A DNA stretch of 18,605 nucleotides, taken from JBMYQA01 sp049600855 (GTDB lineage Bacteria; Bacteroidota; Bacteroidia; Cytophagales; Flammeovirgaceae). This document shows, one piece after another, positions 1 to 8,079 of this stretch (positions are counted from its first letter, which is position 1; each line of letters begins with the position of its first letter). The notes beneath the pieces were generated by a model that made no database searches, was not told the DNA's origin, and saw nothing but the letters and a program-made list of their open reading frames with translations. Location of the stretch: assembly GCA_049600855.1 (NCBI GenBank), contig JBMYQA010000102.1:1-18605 (forward strand). The letters run 5' to 3'. Both the position numbers and the translations under genes were made by a program.

Positions 1-1623
1 CGTCAACTCATGCCCATAAGCCAATTTATACTTGTAATCGTGCAAATCAGGATGAGCGTTGCATAGCTCATGCATGAGTTTTTGGTAACTAGATAGGTAA
101 TCTAATGCAAGGGCAATGTTTCCTGATATTTTGTAAAAGTTCGCAAGTCGCTCACAAAGCTGAGCGATAAAGTATTGGATTTCTAAAGGACTGTCTTCCC
201 AAAGTGCTTGCGTATGATTGATCAAATAATCCCCATAATGCACCAACGTAACGGCCTTTTGATAAGAGTTATTTGATAAATTCCCGAATCCTCCTTGATA
301 GTCTAATTCTTGACTCAGCGATTCTAGCAATACTTTTCCATTCGTAAGTAATTGTGTTTTGTTTTTATGTCGGATGATTTCTTGAATCAAAGGACTACAC
401 TTAAAGGACTTCTCTTGTTTGTTGTATTCTACCAAGCCTTTTTTGGCTAGCGAAAGCAAGGTGTGATCTACATCATCTTCCTCTCCCTCTTTACTTAATA
501 ATTGATCGAGTAATGAGAAAGGAATATCCTCCGCAGGAAGCATGGCTAAAGCAGATAAAACGCGATTTTCCTTTGTTGTCAACTCGCTCAAATCGTACAT
601 GGCGAGCACAATGCTTTGGATTGATTCCGTGCGAAGTCCCAGCCCTTTGGCTTGGTAAGTGGTGCTGACTTCATCACTTTTCTGGATCGTTAATAAACTC
701 TGATGAAGATCGGCCACAAGGGTAGCTAACGGATACCTCTTTTTGAGTTCTGTATTAAAATGATTTAAGTTTTTAGCCATCAATTCGATCAACAAGGTAT
801 TTCCTCTCACGGCATCACAAACTTCATAGAAAAGAGTTTCTTCCTCATCTTCAAAGGCTTCATAATAGGTCTTGAACAGTTCAAGCGCTGGTTCTTTGTC
901 GAGTGGTCCAAGCTCGACAATTGGTAGTTTTTTGAATTGGGTAAGTCGGGTTGTAATTAATACATGGAAATGCCCAATAGAATTTAATGTTAAAAATTGC
1001 TGTTCAAGCTGTTTCAAACTAGTTGCATGATCAATGATGAGTAAGCAGGGTTTTTCTAAAGAAGCCAATACTTTTGTCAACATTTTGATGCGTTGATGAT
1101 TATTCATGCATTCTTCATAATCAACTTTTAGGCTTGCTGCTAAATTGAGTAAGGCTGTTTCCAGATTCGGTTCTGCCAATAGCCAAGCTAAATGGTGATA
1201 TTTATCGGCGTATTTATGATAGTAATTAATGGCAAATGTGGTTTTTCCAATGCCTCCACTGCCCGAAATTAAGGCAATGGAAGTTTGATCTTGGGAAGTA
1301 TCAAATAATTGATCGTGAAGCTGCTGGAGTTCATTTGTTCTTCCTAAAAATATAGGAGGACGAAAGGGTTCGTCTAATAAATGTTTTGGGAGATCAGCAG
1401 GAGCTTCTTCTTCTGATTCTGCTAAATAACGAGCAACTTCTTTGGCAAAAACACTCAATTGTTGAAAGAAATTAAAGGGCTTCTGATCTGCCATAAACTT
1501 CCCTTTATGCTCTGCATAGATGGTTTTTAATTGAGGTGGAACGAGCGGGTCAAGTGCCTCAAAATAATCGACATAGTTGCCGTTTTCGAGAAAATTAAGT
1601 GCAATAACAATAGTAGGATGCAT
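1..1623 (-). CDS. STAND/NB-ARC-type NTPase with N-terminal effector-associated-like domain and helical repeat tail (3' end outside window)
   Basis: The frame stays open for all 541 codons from an ATG at 1621-1623 to the left edge, so the C-terminus is missing. A small helical domain (about residues 1-67) comes first, then a linker. An FLGRTNELQQL motif (92-102) precedes the P-loop GSGGIGKTT (121-129). Walker B is LLIID (194-198), and ITTR (223-226) is a sensor-like motif. A GNTLLIE stretch (274-280) lies where NB-ARC proteins have GLPL. A winged-helix-like region (about 350-420) follows, then TPR-like helices (about 425-541). This order is that of STAND signalling ATPases, which oligomerise on ligand binding; many act in bacterial defence or regulated cell death. 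The N-terminal domain resembles the small effector-associated adaptors of such proteins, but that is inference from size and position. No effector gene is visible beside it. The divergent neighbour is an NRAMP-like transporter. Confidence 0.85.
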   Translation of the reverse strand, partial: MHPTIVIALNFLENGNYVDYFEALDPLVPPQLKTIYAEHKGKFMADQKPFNFFQQLSVFAKEVARYLAESEEEAPADLPKHLLDEPFRPPIFLGRTNELQQLHDQLFDTSQDQTSIALISGSGGIGKTTFAINYYHKYADKYHHLAWLLAEPNLETALLNLAASLKVDYEECMNNHQRIKMLTKVLASLEKPCLLIIDHATSLKQLEQQFLTLNSIGHFHVLITTRLTQFKKLPIVELGPLDKEPALELFKTYYEAFEDEEETLFYEVCDAVRGNTLLIELMAKNLNHFNTELKKRYPLATLVADLHQSLLTIQKSDEVSTTYQAKGLGLRTESIQSIVLAMYDLSELTTKENRVLSALAMLPAEDIPFSLLDQLLSKEGEEDDVDHTLLSLAKKGLVEYNKQEKSFKCSPLIQEIIRHKNKTQLLTNGKVLLESLSQELDYQGGFGNLSNNSYQKAVTLVHYGDYLINHTQALWEDSPLEIQYFIAQLCERLANFYKISGNIALALDYLSSYQKLMHELCNAHPDLHDYKYKLAYGHELT

Positions 1624-1720
1624 GATCAAGATATAAATTAGATTCGGTTCATTTCCAATTTATAAAATTCTATTAAAAAAATCCCAATTGGATCGCAGCG
1701 TACTTTACGAAAGTTCAGTA

Positions 1721-1762
1721 TCTTCCAACTACTTTTTCATCTCATTCACATGAGTTGGAAGA
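1721..1762. promoter_or_regulatory. 10-bp inverted repeat upstream of the NRAMP-like gene
   Basis: TCTTCCAACT (1721-1730) and its exact reverse complement AGTTGGAAGA (1753-1762) are separated by 22 nt. The right arm ends 22 nt before the ATG at 1785. It lies in the 161-bp divergent gap between the STAND and transporter genes. It could be an operator or a leader hairpin; no T-run follows, so a terminator is unlikely. The arms are seen directly; the function is inferred. Confidence 0.4.
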
Positions 1763-1784
1763 CGATTTCTTAGAAAAGTGCTTT

Positions 1785-3065
1785 ATGAAAAAACTAGTCA
1801 GCATTCTTTTTTGGTCAGTGATATCTGCGGCTTTTATTGGACCAGGGACAGTAACTACCTGTATTGCAGCAGGAGCAAAACATCAAACACAGTTATTATG
1901 GGCCTTAATATTTGCTACGATTGCCTGTATCATGCTACAAGAAGCTGCGGCTAGAATTAGTATTGCTTCAGGTAAAAACTTAGGGGAAGCATTGAAGCAG
2001 AAATACAATTGGCAGGAGGGAAAGCAATGGAAACTTTGGGGATTATTTATTGCAGTAGCCTTAGGCTGTGCAGCTTATGAAGCAGGCAATATCCTTGGAG
2101 CGGTAGCAGGTATCCAACTCCTTTTTGATACTTCTCAAGCGCTATTAACCACGGGCATTGTGCTGATTGCCACTGTATTGTTGTGGTCGGGCAATTTCAA
2201 ATTGATTGCCAATATACTAGGAGGCGTAGTGGCTTTAATGGGAATTGCTTTTTTAGCATTAGCCATGCAGTTAGAGTTGAATTGGTCGAATGTCATGCTT
2301 GATGCAGTAGTGCCAACGATTCCCCAAAATTCCTACTTGTTGGTCATTGGCTTAATGGGTACTACCATTGTGCCATACAATATTTTTTTAGGATCTGGCA
2401 TTGGAGGGGGACAACAGCTCAAAGAAATGCGCTTTGGGTTAAGTGTAGCAATTTTATTGGGCGGACTCATTTCCATTAGCATTTTATTAGTTGGAACCCA
2501 GCTGGTGGGAGAGGTGAGTTTTCAGGCAATGGCTGAAACCTTACAACAGATAGGAGGAGAATATACAGCTATTTTATTAGCTATTGGCTTAGGTGCAGCT
2601 GGATTGACTTCTTCCATTACTGCACCATTTGCTGCGGCCATTACTGCTCAAACACTTTTTGGTCGGGATAAATACCCTCAAAACTCGTGGGCATTCAGAA
2701 GCATCTGGCTGCTTGCCTTATGCATTGGAGGATTTTTTGGGGTGTTAGATGTGAAACCGATCCCCATCATCATCACGGCTCAAGCACTGAATGGATTATT
2801 ATTACCGATCATTACCTACCTATTGGTTGGACTCATCAACGATTCATTGTTATTGAAACAATACATCAATAAACCATTGGCAAACTTGGCCATATTATTG
2901 GTATTGGGAATAAGCGCTTTTTTAGGCTTTTTAAACCTTGCTAAAGTGGCTTACACATTGGTAGGGCTTCCGTTTCAATTGGATGTATGGTTATTTGGCT
3001 TATTGATGTTAGTAAGTTTAGGTCTGGTTATTTTTGCAGGATATCAAATTAAGCAAACTCGTTAA
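1785..3065 (+). CDS. NRAMP-family (MntH-like) membrane transporter with altered metal-binding motifs
   Basis: This is a 426-residue polytopic inner-membrane protein with about 11 hydrophobic segments. Helix 1 runs FIGPGTVTT (residues 17-25) and helix 6 runs GTTIVPYNIFLGS (192-204); spacing and context match the two unwound metal-binding helices of NRAMP proteins. In canonical proton-coupled Mn/Fe transporters these read DPGN and MPHN. Here Asp is replaced by Gly, Asn by Thr, Met by Val and His by Tyr, so the classical ligands are absent. Substrate is therefore uncertain; Mn2+ or Fe2+ uptake should not be assumed. The longer open frame begins at TTG (1755), inside an inverted repeat. I chose the ATG at 1785 (MKKLVSILFW) because it begins just before helix 1. 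The downstream neighbour is convergent. Confidence 0.85.
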   Translation: MKKLVSILFWSVISAAFIGPGTVTTCIAAGAKHQTQLLWALIFATIACIMLQEAAARISIASGKNLGEALKQKYNWQEGKQWKLWGLFIAVALGCAAYEAGNILGAVAGIQLLFDTSQALLTTGIVLIATVLLWSGNFKLIANILGGVVALMGIAFLALAMQLELNWSNVMLDAVVPTIPQNSYLLVIGLMGTTIVPYNIFLGSGIGGGQQLKEMRFGLSVAILLGGLISISILLVGTQLVGEVSFQAMAETLQQIGGEYTAILLAIGLGAAGLTSSITAPFAAAITAQTLFGRDKYPQNSWAFRSIWLLALCIGGFFGVLDVKPIPIIITAQALNGLLLPIITYLLVGLINDSLLLKQYINKPLANLAILLVLGISAFLGFLNLAKVAYTLVGLPFQLDVWLFGLLMLVSLGLVIFAGYQIKQTR

Positions 3066-3105
3066 GGAACGATTTTGAAATTAGTCGTGAAATTTTTAGC
3101 GTTAC

Positions 3106-3651
3106 TTATATGTCATAATGTGCTAATTGTTCAATGTCTTTAGCTTTCAGGTACAACTGACTGGATAGAATTTGGTTATTGTCAATAATGATGGCTAAGG
3201 AATGATCCCAAATTTTATTTAAAGCCTGTAGTTTAGGATTTAACTTTTTTGCTTTTCCCACCTTCAAAAAAGAAAGGGATTGGAAAGGAACCTCCCATTG
3301 ACTTAGCTTAAAGAATAAAAAATTCTTCTGATAATATAGGATATTGCGATGATGATCAATATTGAGTGATGCTTTTCCTAATCCTCCTGCATTGAGTAAT
3401 TTCCATATATCCCTTACGATGGGTAACAACAATGGAAATAATAAAAGAGAAGCGTGAATACCTAGCTTTTGCTCTGTTGAAAATTCGGAACTAAGCGTAT
3501 CGCTAAAAGCAGCATAGTTGTAATAAAGCAATAGCACTTCAACAGAAATAAAGAAGGTAAACAAAAGGAGATTATATAACCTTACCAGAATAGGCTGCGA
3601 GGGCTGGAGGTGAATGGTTACGACTGAACCAGTGGTATCAATTTGTAGCAT
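3106..3651 (-). CDS. Uncharacterised protein with two membrane helices
   Basis: I do not recognise this family. The 181-residue product from the ATG at 3649-3651 begins MLQIDTTGSVV. It has two hydrophobic stretches, roughly residues 25-45 and 65-80. A soluble, Lys- and aromatic-rich C-terminal region of about 90 residues with alternating beta-like hydrophobics follows, possibly a PH-like or small beta domain. An upstream extension to a TTG at 3732 would add 27 residues rich in Lys, Phe and Tyr and looks like noncoding sequence. It converges with the NRAMP-like gene (40 nt between stops) and is divergent from the VWA gene. Coding is supported by the length of the open frame and sensible residue composition only. 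Confidence 0.6.
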   Translation of the reverse strand: MLQIDTTGSVVTIHLQPSQPILVRLYNLLLFTFFISVEVLLLYYNYAAFSDTLSSEFSTEQKLGIHASLLLFPLLLPIVRDIWKLLNAGGLGKASLNIDHHRNILYYQKNFLFFKLSQWEVPFQSLSFLKVGKAKKLNPKLQALNKIWDHSLAIIIDNNQILSSQLYLKAKDIEQLAHYDI

Positions 3652-3815
3652 CAGAATTGTGTTTTTGAGTGAAAATGATAGAAATATGGCTGATTTTGAG
3701 TAAAAATAATACTTTTTGCATAATCCTTGCAATACCTTACTTAACTCTTATGGAGGAAATGTAAGGGTATAAATGCTTGGAACCCTTGACGAATTTTTAC
3801 CTATTGAATTGATTG

Positions 3816-4988
3816 ATGAAACGCCCATTTCTTTACTTTGCAATCATTTTTTGGCTGATCTACCTTTCTGCTATTGCTTCCACACTCGCTTTGGGACCTG
3901 ATACCAGTAAGATTCAATGGAATCAAGAAGAAGTTTCGACCTATGCCTTGCATACCAGCTTTGCAGGGCAAACGGTGCTGTACATGGCTTATGCCGATCA
4001 TCACATTAAAAACCCACGGCATTGGACAAATGATGTCCGAAAAAAGTACATCTATGAAGTTGATGTTGTATTGACCAAATATCCCAAGAACAAAAATAAA
4101 TGGCTGACGCATTACGATTCTCTCATGAAAGATCGGGTGTTGGAATTGTATAAACTCATTCCTGAGCTTGAGCAAAATCGCCAAGTGCGTTGGAAGATTG
4201 TGTTGCAAACGGACTGCGATACGGAAGCCGATGCCAAAGAAATGTTTCATGGGGTTGTGGTGAAGTATAAACTGCACCTCACTTCTCGTTTGAAGCGGAC
4301 GCTAAACAACATGCGTAACATTGTGAATGGCAAAGAATCGTTCGAAGATTCTGTGGTGTATCGTGTTTTTGATCGACATCCAGCGTGGCAAAATATGTTG
4401 GTGGTCAACGATTGGACAGGAAGTATGTATCAATATGGAGCGCAAGCCGTATTATGGCATCGCTTGAATTTGATTAAGCGTAGAGATCAGGTGGCAATTG
4501 ACAATTTTATCTTTTTTAATGATGGAAATATGTTGCCCGATGACGAAAAACAGATTGGGAATACGGGGGGAATCTATCAATCTAAAGGAGAGTCGATCAA
4601 AAAGTTAGCACATACCATGCGAGAAGTCATGTTGAGTGGCTTTGGAGGTGATAAACCTGAGAATGATGTGGAAGCAATTCTTTATGGCCTACAGCATGCT
4701 GCCAATTTCCGCGAATTGGTACTCATTGCCGATAATCGGAGTGCGGTACGAGATATGGAGCTATTGGAGCAAGTGAATGTTCCCATCAAAATCATTCTTT
4801 GTGGTACCGATAAAGAAAAACCAATACATCCCGATTACCTCAAAATGGCACAGCTTACCAATGGTTCCATCCATACCATTGCAAAAGATATCATGAATTT
4901 AGCCGATAAAAAAGAAGGCGATACCATAGAAGTATTGGGCGTAACTTATATTTTGGCTGACGGACAGTTTCGGCCAATTTCCCAATGA
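3816..4988 (+). CDS. Secreted or membrane-anchored VWA-like protein
   Basis: The 390-residue product begins with a hydrophobic segment (about 4-26, ending IASTLALG) that looks like a signal peptide or anchor, so the rest should be periplasmic or extracytoplasmic. The C-terminal half has a von Willebrand factor A-like pattern: MLVVNDWTGSM (194-204) gives a DxTxS MIDAS-type metal site (D199, T201, S203). The hydrophobic strands DNFIFFNDG (229-237), RELVLIADN (299-307) and PIKIILCG (323-330) follow. The N-terminal half (about 30-190) is unassigned; it holds a pair CDTEADA near 134. The frame can start at TTG 3813, but the next codon is ATG (3816). The stop overlaps the start of the M23 peptidase gene by 4 nt (ATGA), so the two are very likely co-translated and functionally linked. 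The VWA call is by motif only; partners are unknown. Confidence 0.75.
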   Translation: MKRPFLYFAIIFWLIYLSAIASTLALGPDTSKIQWNQEEVSTYALHTSFAGQTVLYMAYADHHIKNPRHWTNDVRKKYIYEVDVVLTKYPKNKNKWLTHYDSLMKDRVLELYKLIPELEQNRQVRWKIVLQTDCDTEADAKEMFHGVVVKYKLHLTSRLKRTLNNMRNIVNGKESFEDSVVYRVFDRHPAWQNMLVVNDWTGSMYQYGAQAVLWHRLNLIKRRDQVAIDNFIFFNDGNMLPDDEKQIGNTGGIYQSKGESIKKLAHTMREVMLSGFGGDKPENDVEAILYGLQHAANFRELVLIADNRSAVRDMELLEQVNVPIKIILCGTDKEKPIHPDYLKMAQLTNGSIHTIAKDIMNLADKKEGDTIEVLGVTYILADGQFRPISQ

Positions 4989-5506
4989 AAAAAATAATCA
5001 AACGTATCGGCTACCTTTTAATCGCCTTGGTGGTCATTGGATACGTCTTGCCCAGCAATTCGCCCATTATTCCTGTGGAAGGTGCAGGGCCTGATTCGTG
5101 GGATCACCAAACCTTTTGGTTTTACCCTTGGGGAAAATCAGTGGTGCATAAAGGGATTGATATTTTTGCGGCTAAAAATACGCCGATTATCGCACCTGAC
5201 TATGGAATAATTATTTGGACAGATAGCGTTCCTAGAGGCGGGAATACGGCTTACTTACTCACCAGTAAATGGCGCATTCATTATTTTGCCCATATGAATC
5301 GGAAATTTACGCAGCCGCTTGCTTTCCTCCAGCAAGGCGATATCATTGGTTTAGTCGGCCAAACGGGTAATGCACAGAACCGCCCTCCCCATCTGCATTA
5401 TTCCATTTCTACGCCTTTTCCACATTTTTGGCAAATTGATGATGACCGACAAGGTTGGAAAAAAATGTTCTACCTCAATCCTCAAGAATATTTATTGGAA
5501 GAATAA
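4985..5506 (+). CDS. M23 (LytM-type) metallopeptidase, membrane-anchored
   Basis: The 173-residue product has an N-terminal membrane segment (about 8-23) after KK-R-type positive residues, so the catalytic part faces the periplasm. The LytM/lysostaphin zinc site is complete: HKGID (H55, D59) and HLHY (H136, H138), with the usual intermediate His in YFAHM (H103). GLVGQTGNA (122-130) is the conserved turn before the HxH motif. Family members cut peptidoglycan peptide bridges or act on other Gly-rich peptides. The protein is short, essentially anchor plus catalytic domain. Its ATG overlaps the TGA of the VWA gene, which suggests translational coupling and a shared role in the cell envelope. Confidence 0.9.
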   Translation: MKKIIKRIGYLLIALVVIGYVLPSNSPIIPVEGAGPDSWDHQTFWFYPWGKSVVHKGIDIFAAKNTPIIAPDYGIIIWTDSVPRGGNTAYLLTSKWRIHYFAHMNRKFTQPLAFLQQGDIIGLVGQTGNAQNRPPHLHYSISTPFPHFWQIDDDRQGWKKMFYLNPQEYLLEE

Positions 5507-5531
5507 GTTGAAAACGAGATGAATGAGCTAG

Positions 5532-5578
5532 TACTAAAGTACCAAAATGGGCTAAAATTGGCTTTTAGTACTTTAGTA
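5532..5578. repeat. 11-bp inverted repeat with nested stem behind the M23 gene
   Basis: TACTAAAGTAC (5532-5542) is mirrored exactly by GTACTTTAGTA (5568-5578). Inside it CTAAAA (5552-5557) can pair with TTTTAG (5563-5568), competing for one base of the outer arm. It lies 25 nt after the M23 stop and 94 nt before the DUF4199 start. No T-run follows the right arm, so it is more likely an mRNA-end stabiliser or weak terminator than a classical intrinsic terminator. Confidence 0.4.
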
Positions 5579-5672
5579 TGAGTCAAAAACATGGATATTA
5601 TCTTTCATTTGTGGCAGTGTTCAACTGAAACGGCTTAAGTTCATTCAAAAGCAGTTTCCTAAAAATAAAATC

Positions 5673-6200
5673 ATGATGAGAAAGTTTATCTTAAAATTTG
5701 GATTGTTTGCAGTATTGATTTTAGTGGGTGTAGGTGTACTTAGTGCATTGGTTTTTGGAAAATCACTCAATTATTCCCAACAAGAGATTTTAGGTTTTGT
5801 ATCCATCTTTTTAGCCTTGTCGATGGTCGTGATTGCCATCAAACAATACAAAACAGCGCAAGGCCGTATTTCTTTTAATGAGGGCTTAAAAATCGGTTTG
5901 GGCATCTCCGTCTTAGGCGCTTTAGGCTTTGGCTTATTTTCGATTGGATACATGGAAGTTGCTGGAGATGAGTTCTTCCAATTGTTTTATGAACAAGCTA
6001 AAACAGACCCTAGTAGGGTGCCGTACAACGTAGAATCATTTGAAGCATTTATGGCCGATATGAAAGCCGATAATCCCATGTATACCAGCTCAATTTTCCA
6101 AGGAGTAGTTATGTTTCTGACTGTATTTTTAATTGGCCTCATCGTCTCCATTGTCAGCTCCATGATGATGAAATCGAAACGACGCTTACAAACTGCCTAG
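5673..6200 (+). CDS. DUF4199 family membrane protein
   Basis: The 175-residue product has four predicted membrane helices (about 5-30, 38-58, 74-94 and 142-165). A long loop (about 95-140) contains the typical acidic, Tyr-containing segment before the last helix, and the tail is basic (KSKRRLQ). The overall pattern, including QYKTAQGRISFNEGLKIG after helix 2, matches the DUF4199 family of Bacteroidota, whose function is unknown. Start is ATG 5673, immediately followed by another ATG at 5676; either could be used. It stands alone, with gaps of over 150 bp on both sides. Confidence 0.75.
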   Translation: MMRKFILKFGLFAVLILVGVGVLSALVFGKSLNYSQQEILGFVSIFLALSMVVIAIKQYKTAQGRISFNEGLKIGLGISVLGALGFGLFSIGYMEVAGDEFFQLFYEQAKTDPSRVPYNVESFEAFMADMKADNPMYTSSIFQGVVMFLTVFLIGLIVSIVSSMMMKSKRRLQTA

Positions 6201-6299
6201 CACACAAGCTGTTTGAAGGGGCTTTGATACGAAATTACCTCAATAATTAATTACTAGCCATCCGACTAATCATCATTTTGTTATATTTACCTTCGATTT

Positions 6300-6321
6300 A
6301 TGAGTTGTGAAGGCAACTCAT
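6300..6321. promoter_or_regulatory. 8-bp hairpin in the ppa leader
   Basis: ATGAGTTG (6300-6307) pairs exactly with CAACTCAT (6314-6321) across a 6-nt loop. It ends 33 nt before the ppa ATG. Just upstream TATATTTA (6282-6289) resembles the Bacteroidota -7 element TAnnTTTG with the last base changed. If that is the promoter, the hairpin is at or near the 5' end of the ppa mRNA, where it could affect stability or translation. The stem is seen directly; the role is inferred. Confidence 0.35.
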
Positions 6322-6354
6322 GATAAAACAAGTGATATTTAATCTTACAATAGC

Positions 6355-6879
6355 ATGGCAGAAAACGAAGATTTAGAGTTTGATGTATTGATTGAAATCC
6401 CAAAAGGGAGCCGTAATAAGTACGAATATGACCCAGAGAAGCGAATGATCCGATACGATCGGATGATTTTCTCTTCCATGCATTACCCCAGCGATTATGG
6501 ATTTATTCCAGAAACATTGGCACAAGATGGCGACCCGCTAGATGTATTGGTGTTAGTTTCAGAACCGACCTTCCCCGGTTGTTTGATTCGAGTTCGTCCC
6601 ATTGGTGTGTTTAACATGGCTGATGAGAAAGGGCCTGACGCAAAAGTACTTTGTGTACCTGTGAGTGATCCAATTTGGAATTCATTGACAAAGTTAAATC
6701 AAGTGAACCCGCACTTAATGAAAGAAATCGAACACTTTTTTGAAGTGTATAAAGATTTGGAAAAGAAAAAAGTGGCTGTAGAAGGTTGGGAAGATGAAAA
6801 AAGAGCGCGTGAAATATTTCATGAGTGTACTGTACGCTACAAGGAGCTTGCGGAAAAACAAAAACTAATTAAACTATAA
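6355..6879 (+). CDS. ppa: Inorganic pyrophosphatase, family I
   Basis: The soluble enzyme hydrolyses pyrophosphate to two phosphates and drives biosynthetic reactions. The 174-residue length is normal for a family I enzyme. The signature DGDPLDVLVL carries the three metal-binding aspartates (D58, D60, D63). D90 and D95 in NMADEKGPDAK complete the acidic cluster. E14, K17, E24, R36, Y44 and Y48 occupy the expected active-site positions (IEIPKGSRNKYEYD, YPSDYGF). Start is ATG 6355; no alternative start is better. It is flanked by strong hairpins and is probably a single-gene transcript. Confidence 0.96.
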   Translation: MAENEDLEFDVLIEIPKGSRNKYEYDPEKRMIRYDRMIFSSMHYPSDYGFIPETLAQDGDPLDVLVLVSEPTFPGCLIRVRPIGVFNMADEKGPDAKVLCVPVSDPIWNSLTKLNQVNPHLMKEIEHFFEVYKDLEKKKVAVEGWEDEKRAREIFHECTVRYKELAEKQKLIKL

Positions 6880-6905
6880 AAGGGGCTTATAAAAACTAAG
6901 AACCC

Positions 6906-6955
6906 TTTTCACTCCTTAACGATGAAGTTGCAACCTCATCGTTAAGGAGTGAAAA
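6906..6955. terminator. Near-perfect 50-bp palindrome behind ppa
   Basis: Two 20-nt arms (6906-6925 and 6936-6955) are exact reverse complements, starting TTTTCACTCC and ending GGAGTGAAAA. The 10-nt spacer is itself almost palindromic (GTTGCAAC, 6927-6934), so the whole is broken only by one A-C mismatch. A second stem, AAAAGGG (6878-6884) with CCCTTTT (6903-6909), shares four bases with the left arm. It begins 26 nt after the ppa stop. It probably works as a bidirectional terminator or mRNA-end structure, but the length is far above that of a usual terminator. A mobile palindromic repeat is the alternative. Confidence 0.65.
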
Positions 6956-7051
6956 TACCAATGAGTTATTTGAATACGGAAACCAAGCATTTTATAAGAA
7001 AACCCTTTCGATAAATCTTAAAATTTCTACTAATTCAATTTAAAGTTATCC

Positions 7052-8071
7052 ATGCCTGCTGCCCCTGATGTTGTATTAAAAGAATTACAGGAAAATAAAT
7101 ACGCCCCACTGTATTTTTTACATGGAGAAGAGCCATTTTACATCGATCGTGTATCCGATTACATCGAGCAACATGCACTGAGCGATGCCGAGAAAGGTTT
7201 CAATCAACATATTTTTTATGGGAAAGATGTGCAATTGCGCATGGTGCTTGAAAATGCAAGGCGTTTTCCGATGATGGCACAGCGGCAAGTCATCATTGTG
7301 AAAGAAGCCCAAGAACTGTCTGATTTGAAGCAAAAAACGGGACAGGAAGCGTTAAGCACGTATGCAAAGAAACCTGTTCCTTCTACAGTACTTGTTTTTT
7401 GTTATAAACACAAAAAGTTAGACTCAAGAACAGAACTCGCTAAAACACTCGATAAACAGGCAGTTTTGGTAGAGTCTAAACGATTGTACGATAATCAGGT
7501 GCCTGAATGGATTAAGGGGTATTGTGTCAGTTTAAATTGCTTGATCAGTGGAAAGGCAACCATGATGTTGTCGGAATATATTGGGAATGACCTCAATAGA
7601 ATTGCCAAGGAAATTGATAAACTGCTGATTTCGCATGATAAAACGAAAGAGATCACAGAAGAAGTAGTGGCTAAGCAAGTTGGAATTAGCAAAGAACATA
7701 ATGTATTTGAATTGCAATCTGCATTGGCAAAACGAGATGTGCTGAAGGCAAATCGGATTATCAACTATTTTGAGTCGAACATCAAGAATAACCCTGTCAT
7801 TCCGATGATTTCCATGCTGTTTTCGTATTTCTCGAAAGTGCTGCTGGTTCATCATAATAAAGGGAAAAACCAAAAAGAATTGGCAGGTTTACTTAAAATC
7901 AATCCTTATTTTGTAAAAGAATACCTCTTGGCAGCAAGAAATTATCCTTTAGGGAAAACAATAGCAGTTATTGAAGAATTACACCAAGCAGATTTGAAAT
8001 CAAAAGGGGTAGATGCTTCCATTTCCGATGGGCAGCTCATGAAGGAGTTAGTATATAAAATTTTGCATTAA
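7052..8071 (+). CDS. holA: DNA polymerase III subunit delta
   Basis: The 339-residue protein matches the delta clamp-loader subunit in length and layout. The N-terminal PLYFLHGEEPFYID (19-32) is the conserved opening. An AAA+-like domain I follows with LVFCYKHKKLDSRTELAK (about 113-130). Domain III begins near ELQSALAKRDVLKANRII (about 220-240) and ends with the helical collar (…LKSKGVDASISDGQLMKELVYKI, about 314-337; only key parts quoted). Delta opens the beta sliding clamp during loading; it lacks a functional ATP site, as here, where no P-loop is seen. The ATG at 7052 is the natural start. It converges on the glycosyltransferase with only 8 nt between stops. Confidence 0.93.
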   Translation: MPAAPDVVLKELQENKYAPLYFLHGEEPFYIDRVSDYIEQHALSDAEKGFNQHIFYGKDVQLRMVLENARRFPMMAQRQVIIVKEAQELSDLKQKTGQEALSTYAKKPVPSTVLVFCYKHKKLDSRTELAKTLDKQAVLVESKRLYDNQVPEWIKGYCVSLNCLISGKATMMLSEYIGNDLNRIAKEIDKLLISHDKTKEITEEVVAKQVGISKEHNVFELQSALAKRDVLKANRIINYFESNIKNNPVIPMISMLFSYFSKVLLVHHNKGKNQKELAGLLKINPYFVKEYLLAARNYPLGKTIAVIEELHQADLKSKGVDASISDGQLMKELVYKILH

Positions 8072-8079
8072 TCCATTGC

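Noticed and set aside
1755..1784. TTG start extending the NRAMP-like gene by 10 residues
   Set aside because: The TTG is inside an inverted-repeat arm and the ATG at 1785 precedes helix 1 directly; the extra residues are acidic and unlike the family start.
3801..4277. 158-codon minus-strand open frame
   Set aside because: It lies opposite the VWA gene, which has a signal segment, a MIDAS motif and a coupled downstream gene; the minus-strand product shows no recognisable domain.
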